Made by a program: the position numbers and the translations under genes | Shown here: positions 30,694 to 40,029 of the stretch, in pieces | Position numbering within the stretch: the stretch's first letter is position 1 | Layout of the letters: each line of letters begins with the position of its first letter | The notes under the pieces: generated by a model | Seen by the model: only the letters and a program-made list of their open reading frames with translations | Told to the model about the DNA's origin: nothing | Database searches by the model: none | Origin: an uncultured Clostridia bacterium | GTDB lineage: Bacteria > Bacillota > Clostridia > TANB77 > CAG-508 | Assembly (NCBI GenBank): GCA_948805675.1 | Contig: CAQIBN010000009.1 | Span: forward strand, 1 to 64,000 | Direction: 5' to 3' | Length of the DNA: 64,000 bases

Positions 30694-31005
30694 TTCTTTA
30701 TTTAATGATATATTAAAATATATATCATACTCCTTTCTTAATTTATATATATAAAAATTAAAACTAATTTAAAATATATCAATTTATTTATTATTTCTAA
30801 TTTTATATTATATTTTAAAATAGCTTTTAATAATAAAATACTTTTTCATTATTAAATCTAATCTGTTTTTTTATATAAAATTTCTCTATTATTGTAGTAG
30901 TATAATATTCATATTTCACTTTATTTTATATAAAACTATTCCTAATCTTTTCTATAATGTATCACTTTGCACATTATAGAACATACGTTCTGTTTTGTCA
31001 ATACT

Positions 31006-31812
31006 TTATTTATAAAAATTTATTATTATACAATTTTTACCTTTTTGGGTTCTGTTTAAAACTTCTTTTATAAAAAACTTTCCTTTTCCTCTTATTGTTA
31101 TCTTATCATTTTCCTTAATTATTTTTGTATTTTTTGTTATACATTCACCATTAACATATACCCTCTCAGCCATAATAATATCATTTGCTTTATTTCTTGA
31201 AGTCCTACAAATCTCTGATACTATATTATCTAATCTTAAAGAAGATACTACAATTCTTCTTTCTTCCATCTCTTCATTTTTTTTACTAACATTTTCTAAA
31301 TCTACTATTTGTATTTTACTATTTTGAAATCTTTTTAATGTACAAATATTAGTATATAAATATTTTTCTACATCTTTTATTATTAAAATATCTGCACCAT
31401 TTTCATGTATTATTATATCACCTATTTTTTCTCTTCTTACTCCTAATTTTATTAATCCACCTAAATATGCTCTATGATTTAATTTTTGTATTTCTACTTT
31501 TAATGGCATTAATCTAAATACAGTAATTATTGTATTTAGATTAAATTTGTTTTCTTCAAATATATATTTTAATTTTTGTGGATATAAAATTAAAATTTTA
31601 CGTTCTGCTTTTTCATATCCTCCATATGAAATAAAATCCTTCTTTAGAATAAGTAATACATTTTTTAGTATATTTTCCTGGTATTCATCCAGAAAATCTG
31701 TATATTCTATTTTATTTCTTTTTTCACAGAATTCTATTTTATCTAATAATTTTGCTACTAAAATTCTTTCATCTTCTTTTTTATATTTTTGTAATAATTC
31801 TTTTCTTTGCAT
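31006..31812 (-). CDS. ylmH: YlmH-family RNA-binding protein with S4 domain
   Basis: 268 residues. The N- and middle domains (ILILYPQKLKYIFEENKF..., HRAYLGGLIKLGVRREKIGDIIIHENGADILI) match YlmH. A C-terminal S4 RNA-binding domain follows (SSLRLDNIVSEICRTSRNKANDIIMAERVYVNGECI). YlmH homologues bind ribosomes or rRNA and are usually next to division genes; here it sits downstream of dxs. Confidence 0.85.
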   Translation of the reverse strand: MQRKELLQKYKKEDERILVAKLLDKIEFCEKRNKIEYTDFLDEYQENILKNVLLILKKDFISYGGYEKAERKILILYPQKLKYIFEENKFNLNTIITVFRLMPLKVEIQKLNHRAYLGGLIKLGVRREKIGDIIIHENGADILIIKDVEKYLYTNICTLKRFQNSKIQIVDLENVSKKNEEMEERRIVVSSLRLDNIVSEICRTSRNKANDIIMAERVYVNGECITKNTKIIKENDKITIRGKGKFFIKEVLNRTQKGKNCIIINFYK

Positions 31813-31832
31813 AACTTCTTAATCTTACCTCA

Positions 31833-33710
31833 TTATTTTTCTTGTAAACATACTTCGTTTTTTATATTTTCTACAATTGAGTTTACATCTAATCCATAAA
31901 TTTTTTCTATCTCTTCTACTGAACCATGCTTTACAAAAGTATCATTATACCCATATGATTTTATATATATATCTTTTATATTATTTTCAACTATTAACTC
32001 TTTAACTGTTGTAGCAAGTCCACCTCGCAAAATTCCATCTTCAATTGTTATTATCTTATTAGTTTTATTTATAGATTGTAATATAGTCTTTTCATCAAAT
32101 GGTTTCAAAAATCTTGCATTTATTATATCACAAGAAATTCCATATGCTTCTAATAAATTAGAGACCTCTAATGCTCTTGAAACCATTTTTCCAATTGCTA
32201 CAATTGTTAAATCCTTACCTTCTTTTAATATTTCTGCTTCTCCTAATTTGATAGTTTTATGACTTCTAAATTTTATCTTATCTTCCCCACCTCTTGGATA
32301 TCTAATAACAATTGACTTTTTTAAATTAACTGCAAATTCTAACATTTGTTCTAACTCTGTAAAATCTTTTGGTGCTAATATAGTTAAATTTGGTACTAAA
32401 GAAAAGAAAGATAAATCTAAAATTCCTTGATGTGTTTCTCCATCATTTCCTACTATACCAGCTCTATCTACACACATAATTACTGGTAAATTCTGAAGAC
32501 AAATATCATGTATTACTTGGTCATAACCTCTTTGATAAAATGACGAATATATTGGAATTACTGGAATCATACCATTTTTGGCCATTCCTGCTGAAAGTCC
32601 TAATGCATGTTGTTCTGCAATTCCTACATCAAAAAATCTATCTGGATATTGTTTCTTAAATTTAGAAAGACCTGTCCCATCACACATTGCAGCAGTTACA
32701 GCTACTATATTTTTATTTTCTTTTGCTAAGTTTACTAATTTTTCTCCAAATACCTTTGAATAATCTGCCTTTTTGTCTTTTTTGCTTTTACCTGTTTTTA
32801 TATCAAAACTAGATGTACTATGAAATCTATCAGGATTTTCTTCTGCTATTTTATAGCCTTTCCCTTTTTTAGTAACAACATGTACAAGTACTGGCCCTTT
32901 TACTTTCTTAGCAATCTCTAATAAATCCTGAACTTTTTCTATATTATTACCATCAATTGGCCCTAAATACCTAAAACCTAAGTCTTCAAAAAACATATTT
33001 GGAATAAATAACTGCTTAATTCCATACTTTAACTTTCTTGCCATCTTTACAATCTTTCTACCTATATATGGAACTTTATTTATAGTTGTTTTTAAATACT
33101 GATTAGATTTAGTATATGCTTTTTTGGTTCTTATTTTACCTAAAAGCATAGAAATGCCACCTACATTTCTTGATATACTCATTTCATTATCATTAAGAAT
33201 AACAATTAAATTTGTATTGCTACATCCTGCATCGTTTAAAGCCTCTAGTGCCATTCCTCCTGTTAATGCACCATCACCAATTATAGCAATAATACTATTA
33301 TTTTCTTTCTTTATATCCCTTGCTCTTGCCATTCCAAGTGCAGTAGAAATTGATGTACTACTATGTCCAGTATTAAAAGAATCAAATTCTGACTCTGATG
33401 TTTTTGGAAAACCTGCTAATCCATTTAACTGTCTTAATGTATTAAATTTATCTTTTCTTCCTGTTAAAATTTTATGTACATAAGTCTGATGTCCTACATC
33501 CCAAATCATTTTATCTTTTGGCATATTAAACACACTATGTAATGCTATTGTAAGCTCTACTACCCCTAAATTTGAAGCTAAATGTCCTCCTGTATTTGAA
33601 ACATTATCTATAATAAATCTTCTAATTTCTTCTGCTAATTGTTCTTTTTCTCTTATATTAAGAGTTTTTAAATCATCTGGCATATTTACTTTTTCCAATA
33701 TATTAACCAT
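31833..33710 (-). CDS. dxs: 1-deoxy-D-xylulose-5-phosphate synthase
   Basis: 625 residues from the ATG at 33710, chosen because AAGGCGG lies about 8 nt before it and the family starts near there. A 26-residue in-frame extension lacks support. It shows GGHLASNLGVVELTIALH, IGDGALTGGMALEALNDAG (thiamine diphosphate site), VGIAEQHALGLSAGMA and FxKHGSVEEI at the end. It makes DXP, the first step of the MEP isoprenoid route and a precursor for thiamine and pyridoxal. Intact. Confidence 0.95.
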   Translation of the reverse strand: MVNILEKVNMPDDLKTLNIREKEQLAEEIRRFIIDNVSNTGGHLASNLGVVELTIALHSVFNMPKDKMIWDVGHQTYVHKILTGRKDKFNTLRQLNGLAGFPKTSESEFDSFNTGHSSTSISTALGMARARDIKKENNSIIAIIGDGALTGGMALEALNDAGCSNTNLIVILNDNEMSISRNVGGISMLLGKIRTKKAYTKSNQYLKTTINKVPYIGRKIVKMARKLKYGIKQLFIPNMFFEDLGFRYLGPIDGNNIEKVQDLLEIAKKVKGPVLVHVVTKKGKGYKIAEENPDRFHSTSSFDIKTGKSKKDKKADYSKVFGEKLVNLAKENKNIVAVTAAMCDGTGLSKFKKQYPDRFFDVGIAEQHALGLSAGMAKNGMIPVIPIYSSFYQRGYDQVIHDICLQNLPVIMCVDRAGIVGNDGETHQGILDLSFFSLVPNLTILAPKDFTELEQMLEFAVNLKKSIVIRYPRGGEDKIKFRSHKTIKLGEAEILKEGKDLTIVAIGKMVSRALEVSNLLEAYGISCDIINARFLKPFDEKTILQSINKTNKIITIEDGILRGGLATTVKELIVENNIKDIYIKSYGYNDTFVKHGSVEEIEKIYGLDVNSIVENIKNEVCLQEK

Positions 33711-34102
33711 AACATTTTCCGCCTTTTTATTGTTAATTAAGCTATATAATAGCATATTATTTAGTGTTTGTCTATTATATAATATCATTGGTCCTATATT
33801 ACTTAGTATAAAATTTATACATAAAAATATTTGTTAATTTTTATTTTATGTTCATTTGTGTCAAATTATAATTATGTACTAACATTTACTACATCTTTCT
33901 TTTTTATCTTATGGATATTAGTAACATTAGTACAAAAATATTTTTTAATTAAACAATTATTGTAATAAATTTACTAAAAAATCAGATAAATCTCATATAT
34001 ACACTTATAAACAATCTCTTTGCAAAGTATATAGTGTTAATGAAACCCATGGTGTAGATACAAACAAATTCTGCTATAATTTAGCACATATTTGTTGTAG
34101 AC
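33711..34102 (-). other. Intergenic region without a recognised feature
   Basis: About 390 nt between dxs and the eno terminator, AT-rich. It should contain the dxs promoter, but I do not see a convincing one. Confidence 0.45.
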
Positions 34103-34165
34103 AAAAAAAAGGATGTTATAAAGTGGTCATCTTAACAAAAAAGATAACTACTTCTATACATCCTC
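34103..34165 (-). terminator. Strong terminator after eno
   Basis: On the minus strand AGGATGTATAGAAGTAGTTA pairs with an ACATCCT-ending arm and is followed by eight T residues. It lies about 20 nt past the eno stop. Confidence 0.85.
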
Positions 34166-34186
34166 ACTTCTTTTCAAAAATGTCTT

Positions 34187-35455
34187 TTATTTTAATAATT
34201 CATTTTCTATATACAACAATCTATTATATTTTGCAACTCTATCAGTTCTTGCAGGTGCTCCTGTTTTTATTTGACCTGCATTTGTTGCAACTGCAATATC
34301 AGCTATAGTAGTATCTTCTGTTTCACCTGAGCGATGTGATATAACAGCTGTATATCCTCTAGACTTTGCCATTTCAATCGCATCTAATGTTTCTGTTAAA
34401 GTTCCTATTTGATTTGGCTTAATTAAAATACTATTTGCAACTTTTTTATTTAATCCCTTCTGAAGTCTTTTTATATTAGTAACAAATAAATCATCTCCAA
34501 CTAATTGAATCTTACCACCTAAGCATTCTGTTAATTTTACCCATGTTTCCCAGTCCTCTTCTGCAAGACCATCTTCTATTGATATAATTGGATATTTATT
34601 AGTTAAATCTATTATATATTCTACCATCTCATCCTTTGTTTTGAAAATATCCTTTTTCCAAAAATAATAACCATCTTTACCAATCTTTTTAGCTTCTTCA
34701 AACATTTCAGTACTTGCTATATCTAAAGCTATTGCTACATCTTTCTTAGGCTCATATCCACTATTTTTTATTGCTTCTAAAATAAGTTCAATAGCTTGTT
34801 CTTCACTATCTAAATTTGGTGCAAAACCTCCTTCATCCCCAACAGCAGTAGAATATCCCTTTGATTTTAGCACTTTCTTTAATTCATGATATACAGTTAC
34901 ACCAATCTCCATACATTTTTTGAATGATGTAGCACCAACAGGCATTATCATAAATTCTTGAACACTTATATTATTATCTGAATGTTTGCCTCCATTTAAA
35001 ATATTCATCATAGGCATTGGTAATCTTTTTGAATTTACTCCACCTATATATTTATATAATTCCATATTAATAGAACGAGCTGCAGCCTTTGCTACTGCTA
35101 AAGATACACCTAAAGTTGCATTAGCTCCAAGCATAGATTTATTTTCTGTTGAATCTAGCTCAATTAATTTTTGGTCAATTTTTGTTTGCTCATAGACATT
35201 CATTCCTTCTAATTCTTTAGCTATAATTTTTTCTACATTTTCTACTGCTTTTTTTACACCTTTGCCCATTAATCTTGTTTCATCTTTATCTCTTAACTCT
35301 ACTGCTTCAAAACTTCCAGTAGATGCTCCTGATGGAACTATTGCTATTCCATTTACTCCATTCTCCAGAACTACTTCAACTTGCACAGTTGGATTTCCTC
35401 TTGAATCAAAAACTTCTAATGCTTTTATATTCTTTATCATTAAACAATTTGCCAT
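34187..35455 (-). CDS. eno: Enolase
   Basis: 422 residues, intact. It shows ALEVFDSRGNPTVQVEV, GANATLGVSLAVAKAAA, MPMMNILNGGKHSDN, GDEGGFAPNL (catalytic Glu), SIEDGLAEEDW, LVGDDLFVTN and ISHRSGETEDTTIADIAVA. It converts 2-phosphoglycerate to phosphoenolpyruvate. It stands apart from the gpmI-tpiA-pgk-gap group 7 kb away, with its own terminator. Confidence 0.98.
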   Translation of the reverse strand: MANCLMIKNIKALEVFDSRGNPTVQVEVVLENGVNGIAIVPSGASTGSFEAVELRDKDETRLMGKGVKKAVENVEKIIAKELEGMNVYEQTKIDQKLIELDSTENKSMLGANATLGVSLAVAKAAARSINMELYKYIGGVNSKRLPMPMMNILNGGKHSDNNISVQEFMIMPVGATSFKKCMEIGVTVYHELKKVLKSKGYSTAVGDEGGFAPNLDSEEQAIELILEAIKNSGYEPKKDVAIALDIASTEMFEEAKKIGKDGYYFWKKDIFKTKDEMVEYIIDLTNKYPIISIEDGLAEEDWETWVKLTECLGGKIQLVGDDLFVTNIKRLQKGLNKKVANSILIKPNQIGTLTETLDAIEMAKSRGYTAVISHRSGETEDTTIADIAVATNAGQIKTGAPARTDRVAKYNRLLYIENELLK

Positions 35456-35706
35456 AATATACCTCCATTTACACTTTTCTCTATAAATACATTATGTTCA
35501 AAATCTATTTTTATATTCTTTATTAGTTTTATTTTTTATATTTATATAACAGAGTATCTAAAAAATTTATAAATTATTTTTTTAAGTATGGAATTTTTTA
35601 AATAAATGTGCTATTATATTTAAGTAATAATTTTTTTCTTCTGCTTTTTACATTATATTAGTTATTTAAATAAAAATATAACATATATAATTTAAAATAC
35701 ATATAT

Positions 35707-35781
35707 TGGGGTGTAGCCAAGCGGTAAGGCAGATGGCTCTGACCCATCGATGCGTAGGTTCGAATCCTACCACCCCAACCA
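35707..35781 (+). tRNA. tRNA-Gln (anticodon CUG)
   Basis: The acceptor TGGGGTG pairs with CACCCCA (35771-35777), followed by A and an encoded CCA. The D stem is GCC/GGC, the anticodon stem GATGG/CCATC with 7-nt loop CTCTGAC (anticodon CTG), and the T arm GTAGG-TTCGAAT-CCTAC. It reads CAG. It is on the plus strand, opposite to its neighbours, at the edge of the accessory island. Confidence 0.93.
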
Positions 35782-35858
35782 GTATGGATGTAATTAATCT
35801 CTAATTTCTTATATATTATTTTTTCTTTAATTTATTATCCATTAAATATACATATAAA

Positions 35859-35891
35859 AGAATATCCGCACCATTTTAGTGCGGATATTCT
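35859..35891 (-). terminator. Terminator overlapping the end of the membrane/HTH gene
   Basis: AGAATATCCGCAC (35859-35871) and GTGCGGATATTCT (35879-35891) form a perfect 13-bp stem overlapping the stop codon. It contains CGG in non-coding RNA. Confidence 0.7.
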
Positions 35892-36459
35892 AAATATTAC
35901 AAAAAGTTCTGATAGATAGAGCTACTTCATTAAGTTTATCTGCTATTCTTCTACTATCCATATTTGTCAAATTTGACATTTCTGTAAAAGTTTTATTTTC
36001 TTTAAAACGATACTTATATAAAATATATGCGTTATAATCTTTTTCCTCTAATCTATTTTCAAACTCCATGAGTAAATCATTATTTTCTGAATTCTCTTTT
36101 ATGTACTTATCTATATCAGAAAATTTTGATTCCTTTTTTGCCCACATGAAACAATCTTTTATATCTCCTTTTCCTGATAAAACAATTGCTGAAAATACTG
36201 TCATCGCTATAGCTATTAATAAATCCACTTTTGTTACAACTAACAAAGATAGAATTACTATTGTAGACCAAATCATGCATTTAACCCATGATTTATAATG
36301 TTTTGCACTTCTAGTACACATTCTTACAATCGAAAAAACTAATACTATTAGTATAATTATAGGAATTGGTACCTTAATTGCAATTCCACCTAAAAATACT
36401 AATACTGCTTCTAAAAAATTAAATATCATGCTAGGCAAAATATATAGAATCTTTTTCAT
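35890..36459 (-). CDS. Membrane protein with cytoplasmic HTH-like tail
   Basis: 189 residues. Two to four hydrophobic segments (about 5-48 and 62-105) precede a soluble C-terminal half. Its last 45 residues (YKYRFKENKTFTEMSNLTNMDSRRIADKLNEVALSI) resemble sigma region 4 or LuxR-type helix-turn-helix. I do not recognise a named family. The start lies only 4 nt after the stop of a 20-residue peptide gene, whose end supplies the site GGAGAA. With the next two genes it forms a compact cassette that may sense a secreted peptide. Confidence 0.6.
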   Translation of the reverse strand: MKKILYILPSMIFNFLEAVLVFLGGIAIKVPIPIIILIVLVFSIVRMCTRSAKHYKSWVKCMIWSTIVILSLLVVTKVDLLIAIAMTVFSAIVLSGKGDIKDCFMWAKKESKFSDIDKYIKENSENNDLLMEFENRLEEKDYNAYILYKYRFKENKTFTEMSNLTNMDSRRIADKLNEVALSIRTFCNI

Positions 36460-36463
36460 AATC

Positions 36464-36526
36464 TTATTCTCCTTCTTGTGTATCGCAGAAGAATAGCCAT
36501 GAATTAATTGGTGGCCATTTATCCAT
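36464..36526 (-). CDS. 20-residue AgrD-like peptide
   Basis: The ATG at 36526 follows a very strong GGGAGGTGA. The 20-residue product has a short hydrophobic segment centred on SWLFF, then an acidic tail CDTQEGE. AgrD precursors have the same order: a small Cys- or Ser-started ring of about five residues with bulky hydrophobic ends, then a charged tail. A Ser-started lactone SWLFF is my inference. It lacks the usual amphipathic leader, so the match is weak, but the ribosome site and tight spacing make translation likely. Confidence 0.5.
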   Translation of the reverse strand: MDKWPPINSWLFFCDTQEGE

Positions 36527-36556
36527 ACTAATCACCTCCCTTAATTCATTTATATG

Positions 36557-37075
36557 CTAACTGCACAAATATAATACCACTAAATTTATAAAATATATCA
36601 TTGAGCAAAATAAAACTACACTAATAATTCTTAATGTTACACTTTTAATTTTTCTTTTTACAGCATCATTTCTATTCCAAGAGTTGTTATATTTAATATA
36701 TAATTTACGTATATATTTCTTTCCTAGAAAAGGGAGAAATAATAAGACTCTATTTAATATAGTACTAATTATATAATTATCAGTTATAAAATAACATACA
36801 ACTGATAATATGGATAAATAAATTGCACTAAAAACAATTAAGAAAATATCAATCATTTGTGCCTTATCCTTGTATATTACCATAATAATACCATAGAGAA
36901 TAAAAATAAATAAAAAGTAACACATTGTATTATATCTTGTAAGCATAACTAGTACTGCATATGATATACATATCATAAAGAATAAAATCGTTCTTTTTTC
37001 TTTAATATCTTTAGCTATAATTAAAGACATAGTAAAATAAATAGTATCTGGCAACATTCCTAGAAGAAAACTCAT
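36557..37075 (-). CDS. Multi-pass membrane protein, sensor N-terminus-like
   Basis: 172 residues with five or six hydrophobic segments and almost no soluble part. The end (FLGKKYIRKLYIKYNNSWNRNDAVKRKIKSVTLRIISVVLF) resembles the membrane region of clostridial AgrC/GHKL sensor proteins, but no kinase domain follows. It has no His, so it is not a normal AgrB protease. The start follows AAAAGGAGC. It begins the three-gene cassette with the 20-residue peptide. Confidence 0.55.
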   Translation of the reverse strand: MSFLLGMLPDTIYFTMSLIIAKDIKEKRTILFFMICISYAVLVMLTRYNTMCYFLFIFILYGIIMVIYKDKAQMIDIFLIVFSAIYLSILSVVCYFITDNYIISTILNRVLLFLPFLGKKYIRKLYIKYNNSWNRNDAVKRKIKSVTLRIISVVLFCSMIYFINLVVLYLCS

Positions 37076-37348
37076 AGTTCTTTAGCTCCTTTTCATTAAT
37101 TAATATATTTTATTGTATATTTTTATATATTAGAACTATTTTTTTATCTATATAAATATAACAGATTTAAATTATTTGTCAAGTTTTACATTTTTTTGTA
37201 GTATCCTTGTATCTATTTATATATCTATACTTCATGTATTTTGTTATTAACTTATTTACTCTTATACACCTCCATTTATATTAAGAAAGCTTTCTATACT
37301 AAAAATATGTCGAAATATGCTCGCTATAGCGAACATTATATAAAAACC

Positions 37349-37531
37349 TTAAAATATTATATGAAAATACAAAAATAAATTTAAAATTAAAAAGTACAGT
37401 AAAAATACTGCACTTATAATACTTATCTTTAATTTTTTATCATACTGTATTACATTTTTTACTATAATAATGAAACCATTTTTTAATATAAATATATCAT
37501 ATCTAATTTTTTCATCAAACAATTTTCTCAT
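37349..37531 (-). CDS. Possible small membrane protein
   Basis: 60 codons with a charged first half and a hydrophobic C-terminal helix (SIISAVFLLYFLILNLFLYFHII). There is no clear ribosome binding site before the ATG, so it may be chance in AT-rich sequence. Confidence 0.25.
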   Translation of the reverse strand: MRKLFDEKIRYDIFILKNGFIIIVKNVIQYDKKLKISIISAVFLLYFLILNLFLYFHIIF

Positions 37532-37656
37532 TTACTTAATTCTTTAGAACATAAAACCTTTATCCTTTTATTTTTTAGTAATTTTCTGTTTTACTATATT
37601 ATAAATTACTATATACAATAATATTATATCATATTAAATGTTCGTTTTAGCAAATG

Positions 37657-37839
37657 TTATATAAAAATATATTTCCTTTTTAAATCGTCAAATTTATACA
37701 CATCTGCATGTGCCTCTAATGTAAATGAACTAAATAAACAATTGTCTATAGCATACTTATCCCATTCCTCTTTTGTTAATGTCCTATCTTTTTTCAGTTT
37801 CTTTTTAAACTCTTTTAGACTCTTTTTATAATAATTCAT
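37657..37839 (-). CDS. Small conserved-looking hypothetical protein
   Basis: 60 residues behind AGGTGATATT. The pattern YKKSLKEFKKKLKKDRTLTKEEWDKYAIDNCLFSSFTLEAHA looks like the short alpha-helical EEWDKYA-type proteins scattered through clostridial mobile regions. Function unknown. Confidence 0.55.
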   Translation of the reverse strand: MNYYKKSLKEFKKKLKKDRTLTKEEWDKYAIDNCLFSSFTLEAHADVYKFDDLKRKYIFI

Positions 37840-38108
37840 AATATCACCTACTTCAGTTTTATTATTATATAATTATTATATAACTTTATGTATACTTTGT
37901 CATGAAAAATTTGTCGGTATAAAAAATTTTCTTGATATTTTCTTTATTTTTCTTTGTATTTTTTATTTAACATATTTTAAATAGTTTAAATTTATTTCCT
38001 ATTTCTTAATTTATTTCAATATTTTTATTGTTCCTTACACATTCTGACACGTTTTTCATTCTATACATGCTATACTTGTAACATTACAAAAGAAAAGGAG
38101 GTATTCTG

Positions 38109-38264
38109 ATGAATAATAACGAAATTGTTGCAAAAAAATGTGGTACTATAACTGTTTCTGTTTATAAAACTAAAGATAATAATTCTTTATTTTCTATAAA
38201 ATCAGATTCAGATGATGCTTCAATTGTATCTGATGTTATTGAAGATATCTTGTATTCTTATTAG
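38109..38264 (+). CDS. 51-residue orphan protein
   Basis: The ATG at 38109 follows a perfect AAAGGAGGT, and an extended -10 (TGCTATACT) lies about 50 nt upstream. The product has Cys near residue 11, a VSVYKTKDNNSLFSIKS strand region and an acidic tail (SDSDDASIVSDVIEDILYSY). I do not recognise it. A terminator begins at its stop codon. A complete promoter-to-terminator unit on the opposite strand to its neighbours supports a real gene. Confidence 0.7.
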   Translation: MNNNEIVAKKCGTITVSVYKTKDNNSLFSIKSDSDDASIVSDVIEDILYSY

Positions 38265-38290
38265 ACTAACTCTCTGTTAGTCTTTTTATT
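38263..38290 (+). terminator. Terminator of the 51-residue gene
   Basis: AGACTAAC, loop TCTCT and GTTAGTCT, followed by TTTTTATTTTT. The stem begins within the TAG stop codon. Confidence 0.85.
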
Positions 38291-38650
38291 TTTGTTTAAA
38301 CTAACTTTTATTATTTAATATGTATTTATGTCCATTTTATAAAAGCTCCTATCTTAAATATTATTATTACTAATATTTTATTATCTATAATTCAAACCAA
38401 CCAAGAACAATAGCAAGCTGAATTATATTTCAAACATAACTAATCCTCTTATATCCCACATTCAATTATTTTATATATTAAGAAAGCACTATTAGTCAAA
38501 TTTTACTCTATATCAAAATCTAACTATTATATAAAAAGATAATTTAATACAAATTAATTACTCTTATGTCCTATATTTTATTGTTATTTGTTAATTAAAT
38601 ATATTTAATTATTTTAATCTATATTTTTAATTCTATATTTTTTACATAAA
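38291..38650. other. Intergenic region without a recognised feature
   Basis: AT-rich sequence between the plus-strand orphan unit and the next minus-strand terminator. No ORF or RNA recognised. Confidence 0.45.
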
Positions 38651-38694
38651 TATACAGTTACACATATTTAAAATCCATATATGTAACTGTATAC
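38651..38694 (-). terminator. Terminator hairpin
   Basis: TATACAGTTACA and TGTAACTGTATA arms just past the gene ending at 38703, followed by a T-rich run on the minus strand. Confidence 0.55.
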
Positions 38695-38702
38695 TTATAT
38701 TA

Positions 38703-38996
38703 TTATTTTATTCTTTTTCCCTGTAGTTTAAAACTTCCCATATTAGTTTTAGCATTAATATTTAAGGTATTCCCCATTACATCACCTTGTATATCATACT
38801 TAATATTTGCAATTGATACATTTATATTTCCAGAAATTGAAAATCTATTTCCATTTACTCTTCCACCTGAAAAATTATTTCTCTTTCCCATTGTTTCAAT
38901 ATATCCACTTAATTCATTTCCACTTGTAACTAATTTTAAATTTCCTTTAATTTCACCCATTGGTGTTTTCATAGCTATCTCATAAAGACCATCCAT
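38703..38996 (-). CDS. Beta-rich hypothetical protein
   Basis: 97 residues, Gly/Asn-rich, with repeating strand patterns (KTPMGEIKGNLKLVTSGNELSGYIE, NFSGGRVNGNRFSISGNI, YDIQGDVMGNTLNINAKTNMGSFKLQGKR). This pattern is also found as a C-terminal module on some oxidoreductases in anaerobes, from memory. The function is not known. It has its own terminator. Confidence 0.65.
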   Translation of the reverse strand: MDGLYEIAMKTPMGEIKGNLKLVTSGNELSGYIETMGKRNNFSGGRVNGNRFSISGNINVSIANIKYDIQGDVMGNTLNINAKTNMGSFKLQGKRIK

Positions 38997-39062
38997 ATTA
39001 TATAATACCTCCTATTTCACTATTATATATAATATGAATTATTTCAATATTTGTTACAAATT

Positions 39063-39707
39063 TTATAAAATTTGTATTAATTCATCTAAACTTTTAATAA
39101 CATTATATTTTTTATCCACAATAATATTTTTCCTATTAAGAAAAATTGCATTAATTCCAATATTTAAAGCTCCATCTATATCAATTTTTAAATCATCTCC
39201 AACCATTATACATTCATCAAAACTAAAATCTCCAATTGCTACTTGATATGCTTCTTTGTTCGGTTTCATTTTTATTTTATCTGCTCCATAAACATATTTA
39301 AAATATTTATATATTCCTGCATTTTTTAGTCTTTCTATTTGCTGATATTGGAACCAATTTGTTAAAATAACTAATTCATATTTATTTTGTAGATATTCTA
39401 GTGTATTTAAAATTTTATTATCTATTTGGTCTGGTATACATGTTTCAAAATATTTCAATATTTCTTTTATAAAATTATTTGATAATTTCATATTTATTTT
39501 ATTATTAATCATTTCTTGCATTTTGTCTACATTATAATACTGCTCAAGTCTTTCATATTCAAAAATTGCTTGAATAATTTTTTCTTCTATATCCTTATTA
39601 TATTCCATTTTGAACTTTTTACATACATATATAATTGTTTTACTCCAATATTCCTCTTTCCAATCAATTAATGTATTATCTAAATCAAATATTATTCTTT
39701 TTATCAT
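39063..39707 (-). CDS. HAD-superfamily hydrolase, YjjG-like
   Basis: 214 residues. Motif I FDLDNTLID (nucleophile Asp about 8), motif II LTNW, the motif III Lys in KMKPNKEAY and motif IV MVGDDLKIDIDGA are all present, with an alpha-helical cap between I and II. It is probably a small phosphatase acting on nucleotides or sugar phosphates. Pro is encoded by CCG once. It sits beside an integrase remnant. Confidence 0.85.
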   Translation of the reverse strand: MIKRIIFDLDNTLIDWKEEYWSKTIIYVCKKFKMEYNKDIEEKIIQAIFEYERLEQYYNVDKMQEMINNKINMKLSNNFIKEILKYFETCIPDQIDNKILNTLEYLQNKYELVILTNWFQYQQIERLKNAGIYKYFKYVYGADKIKMKPNKEAYQVAIGDFSFDECIMVGDDLKIDIDGALNIGINAIFLNRKNIIVDKKYNVIKSLDELIQIL

Positions 39708-39742
39708 ATTAATATCCCTTCTCTAAACACTTAATTACTCAA

Positions 39743-39891
39743 AATCTTATCATAATTTCATAATAAAAGCAAATGATAAATATATCTCCTTCTTATTAAG
39801 TAATGGTGCTTACTTAAAATATATTCAAATAAGATTAGGTCATAAAAGTATTAAAGTAACATTAGAAATATATTGTCAATTAATAGAGTAA
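39743..39891 (+). pseudogene. Tyrosine recombinase C-terminal remnant
   Basis: On the plus strand an open stretch ends in SFLLSNGAYLKYIQIRLGHKSIKVTLEIYCQLIE and a TAA at 39889. This matches the end of phage-type integrases: the LGHKS motif and the nucleophile Tyr at the usual spacing. No start codon or catalytic Arg region is left. GTGGACAAAAGGTGGACAAA follows at about 39948, the sort of sequence found beside such integrases. It marks a lost mobile element. Confidence 0.7.
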
Positions 39892-39950
39892 ATTAGAAAA
39901 GATAATCAAAAATTCTTTGAAATTGTTTAATTTTTTACAATGTTATGTGG

Positions 39951-39994
39951 ACAAAAGGTGGACAAAACCGTCTTTTGGTAATTGTCCACCTTTA
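39951..39994 (-). terminator. Terminator of the GGGtGRT gene
   Basis: On the minus strand GGTGGACAATTACCAAAA pairs with a GGTTTTGTCCACC arm, then TTTTGT. It lies about 36 nt past the stop. It may have been built from the integrase-associated GTGGACAAAA repeats. Confidence 0.55.
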
Positions 39995-40029
39995 TCTTTA
40001 ATATATTCTCCATAAGCTAGTAATATCAA

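Noticed and set aside
35707..35781. tRNA-Gln as the recoding tRNA
   Set aside because: It has a normal 7-nt anticodon loop with CUG and would read CAG, not CGG.
36557..37075. AgrB-type peptide protease
   Set aside because: The protein has no histidine, which AgrB needs for catalysis.
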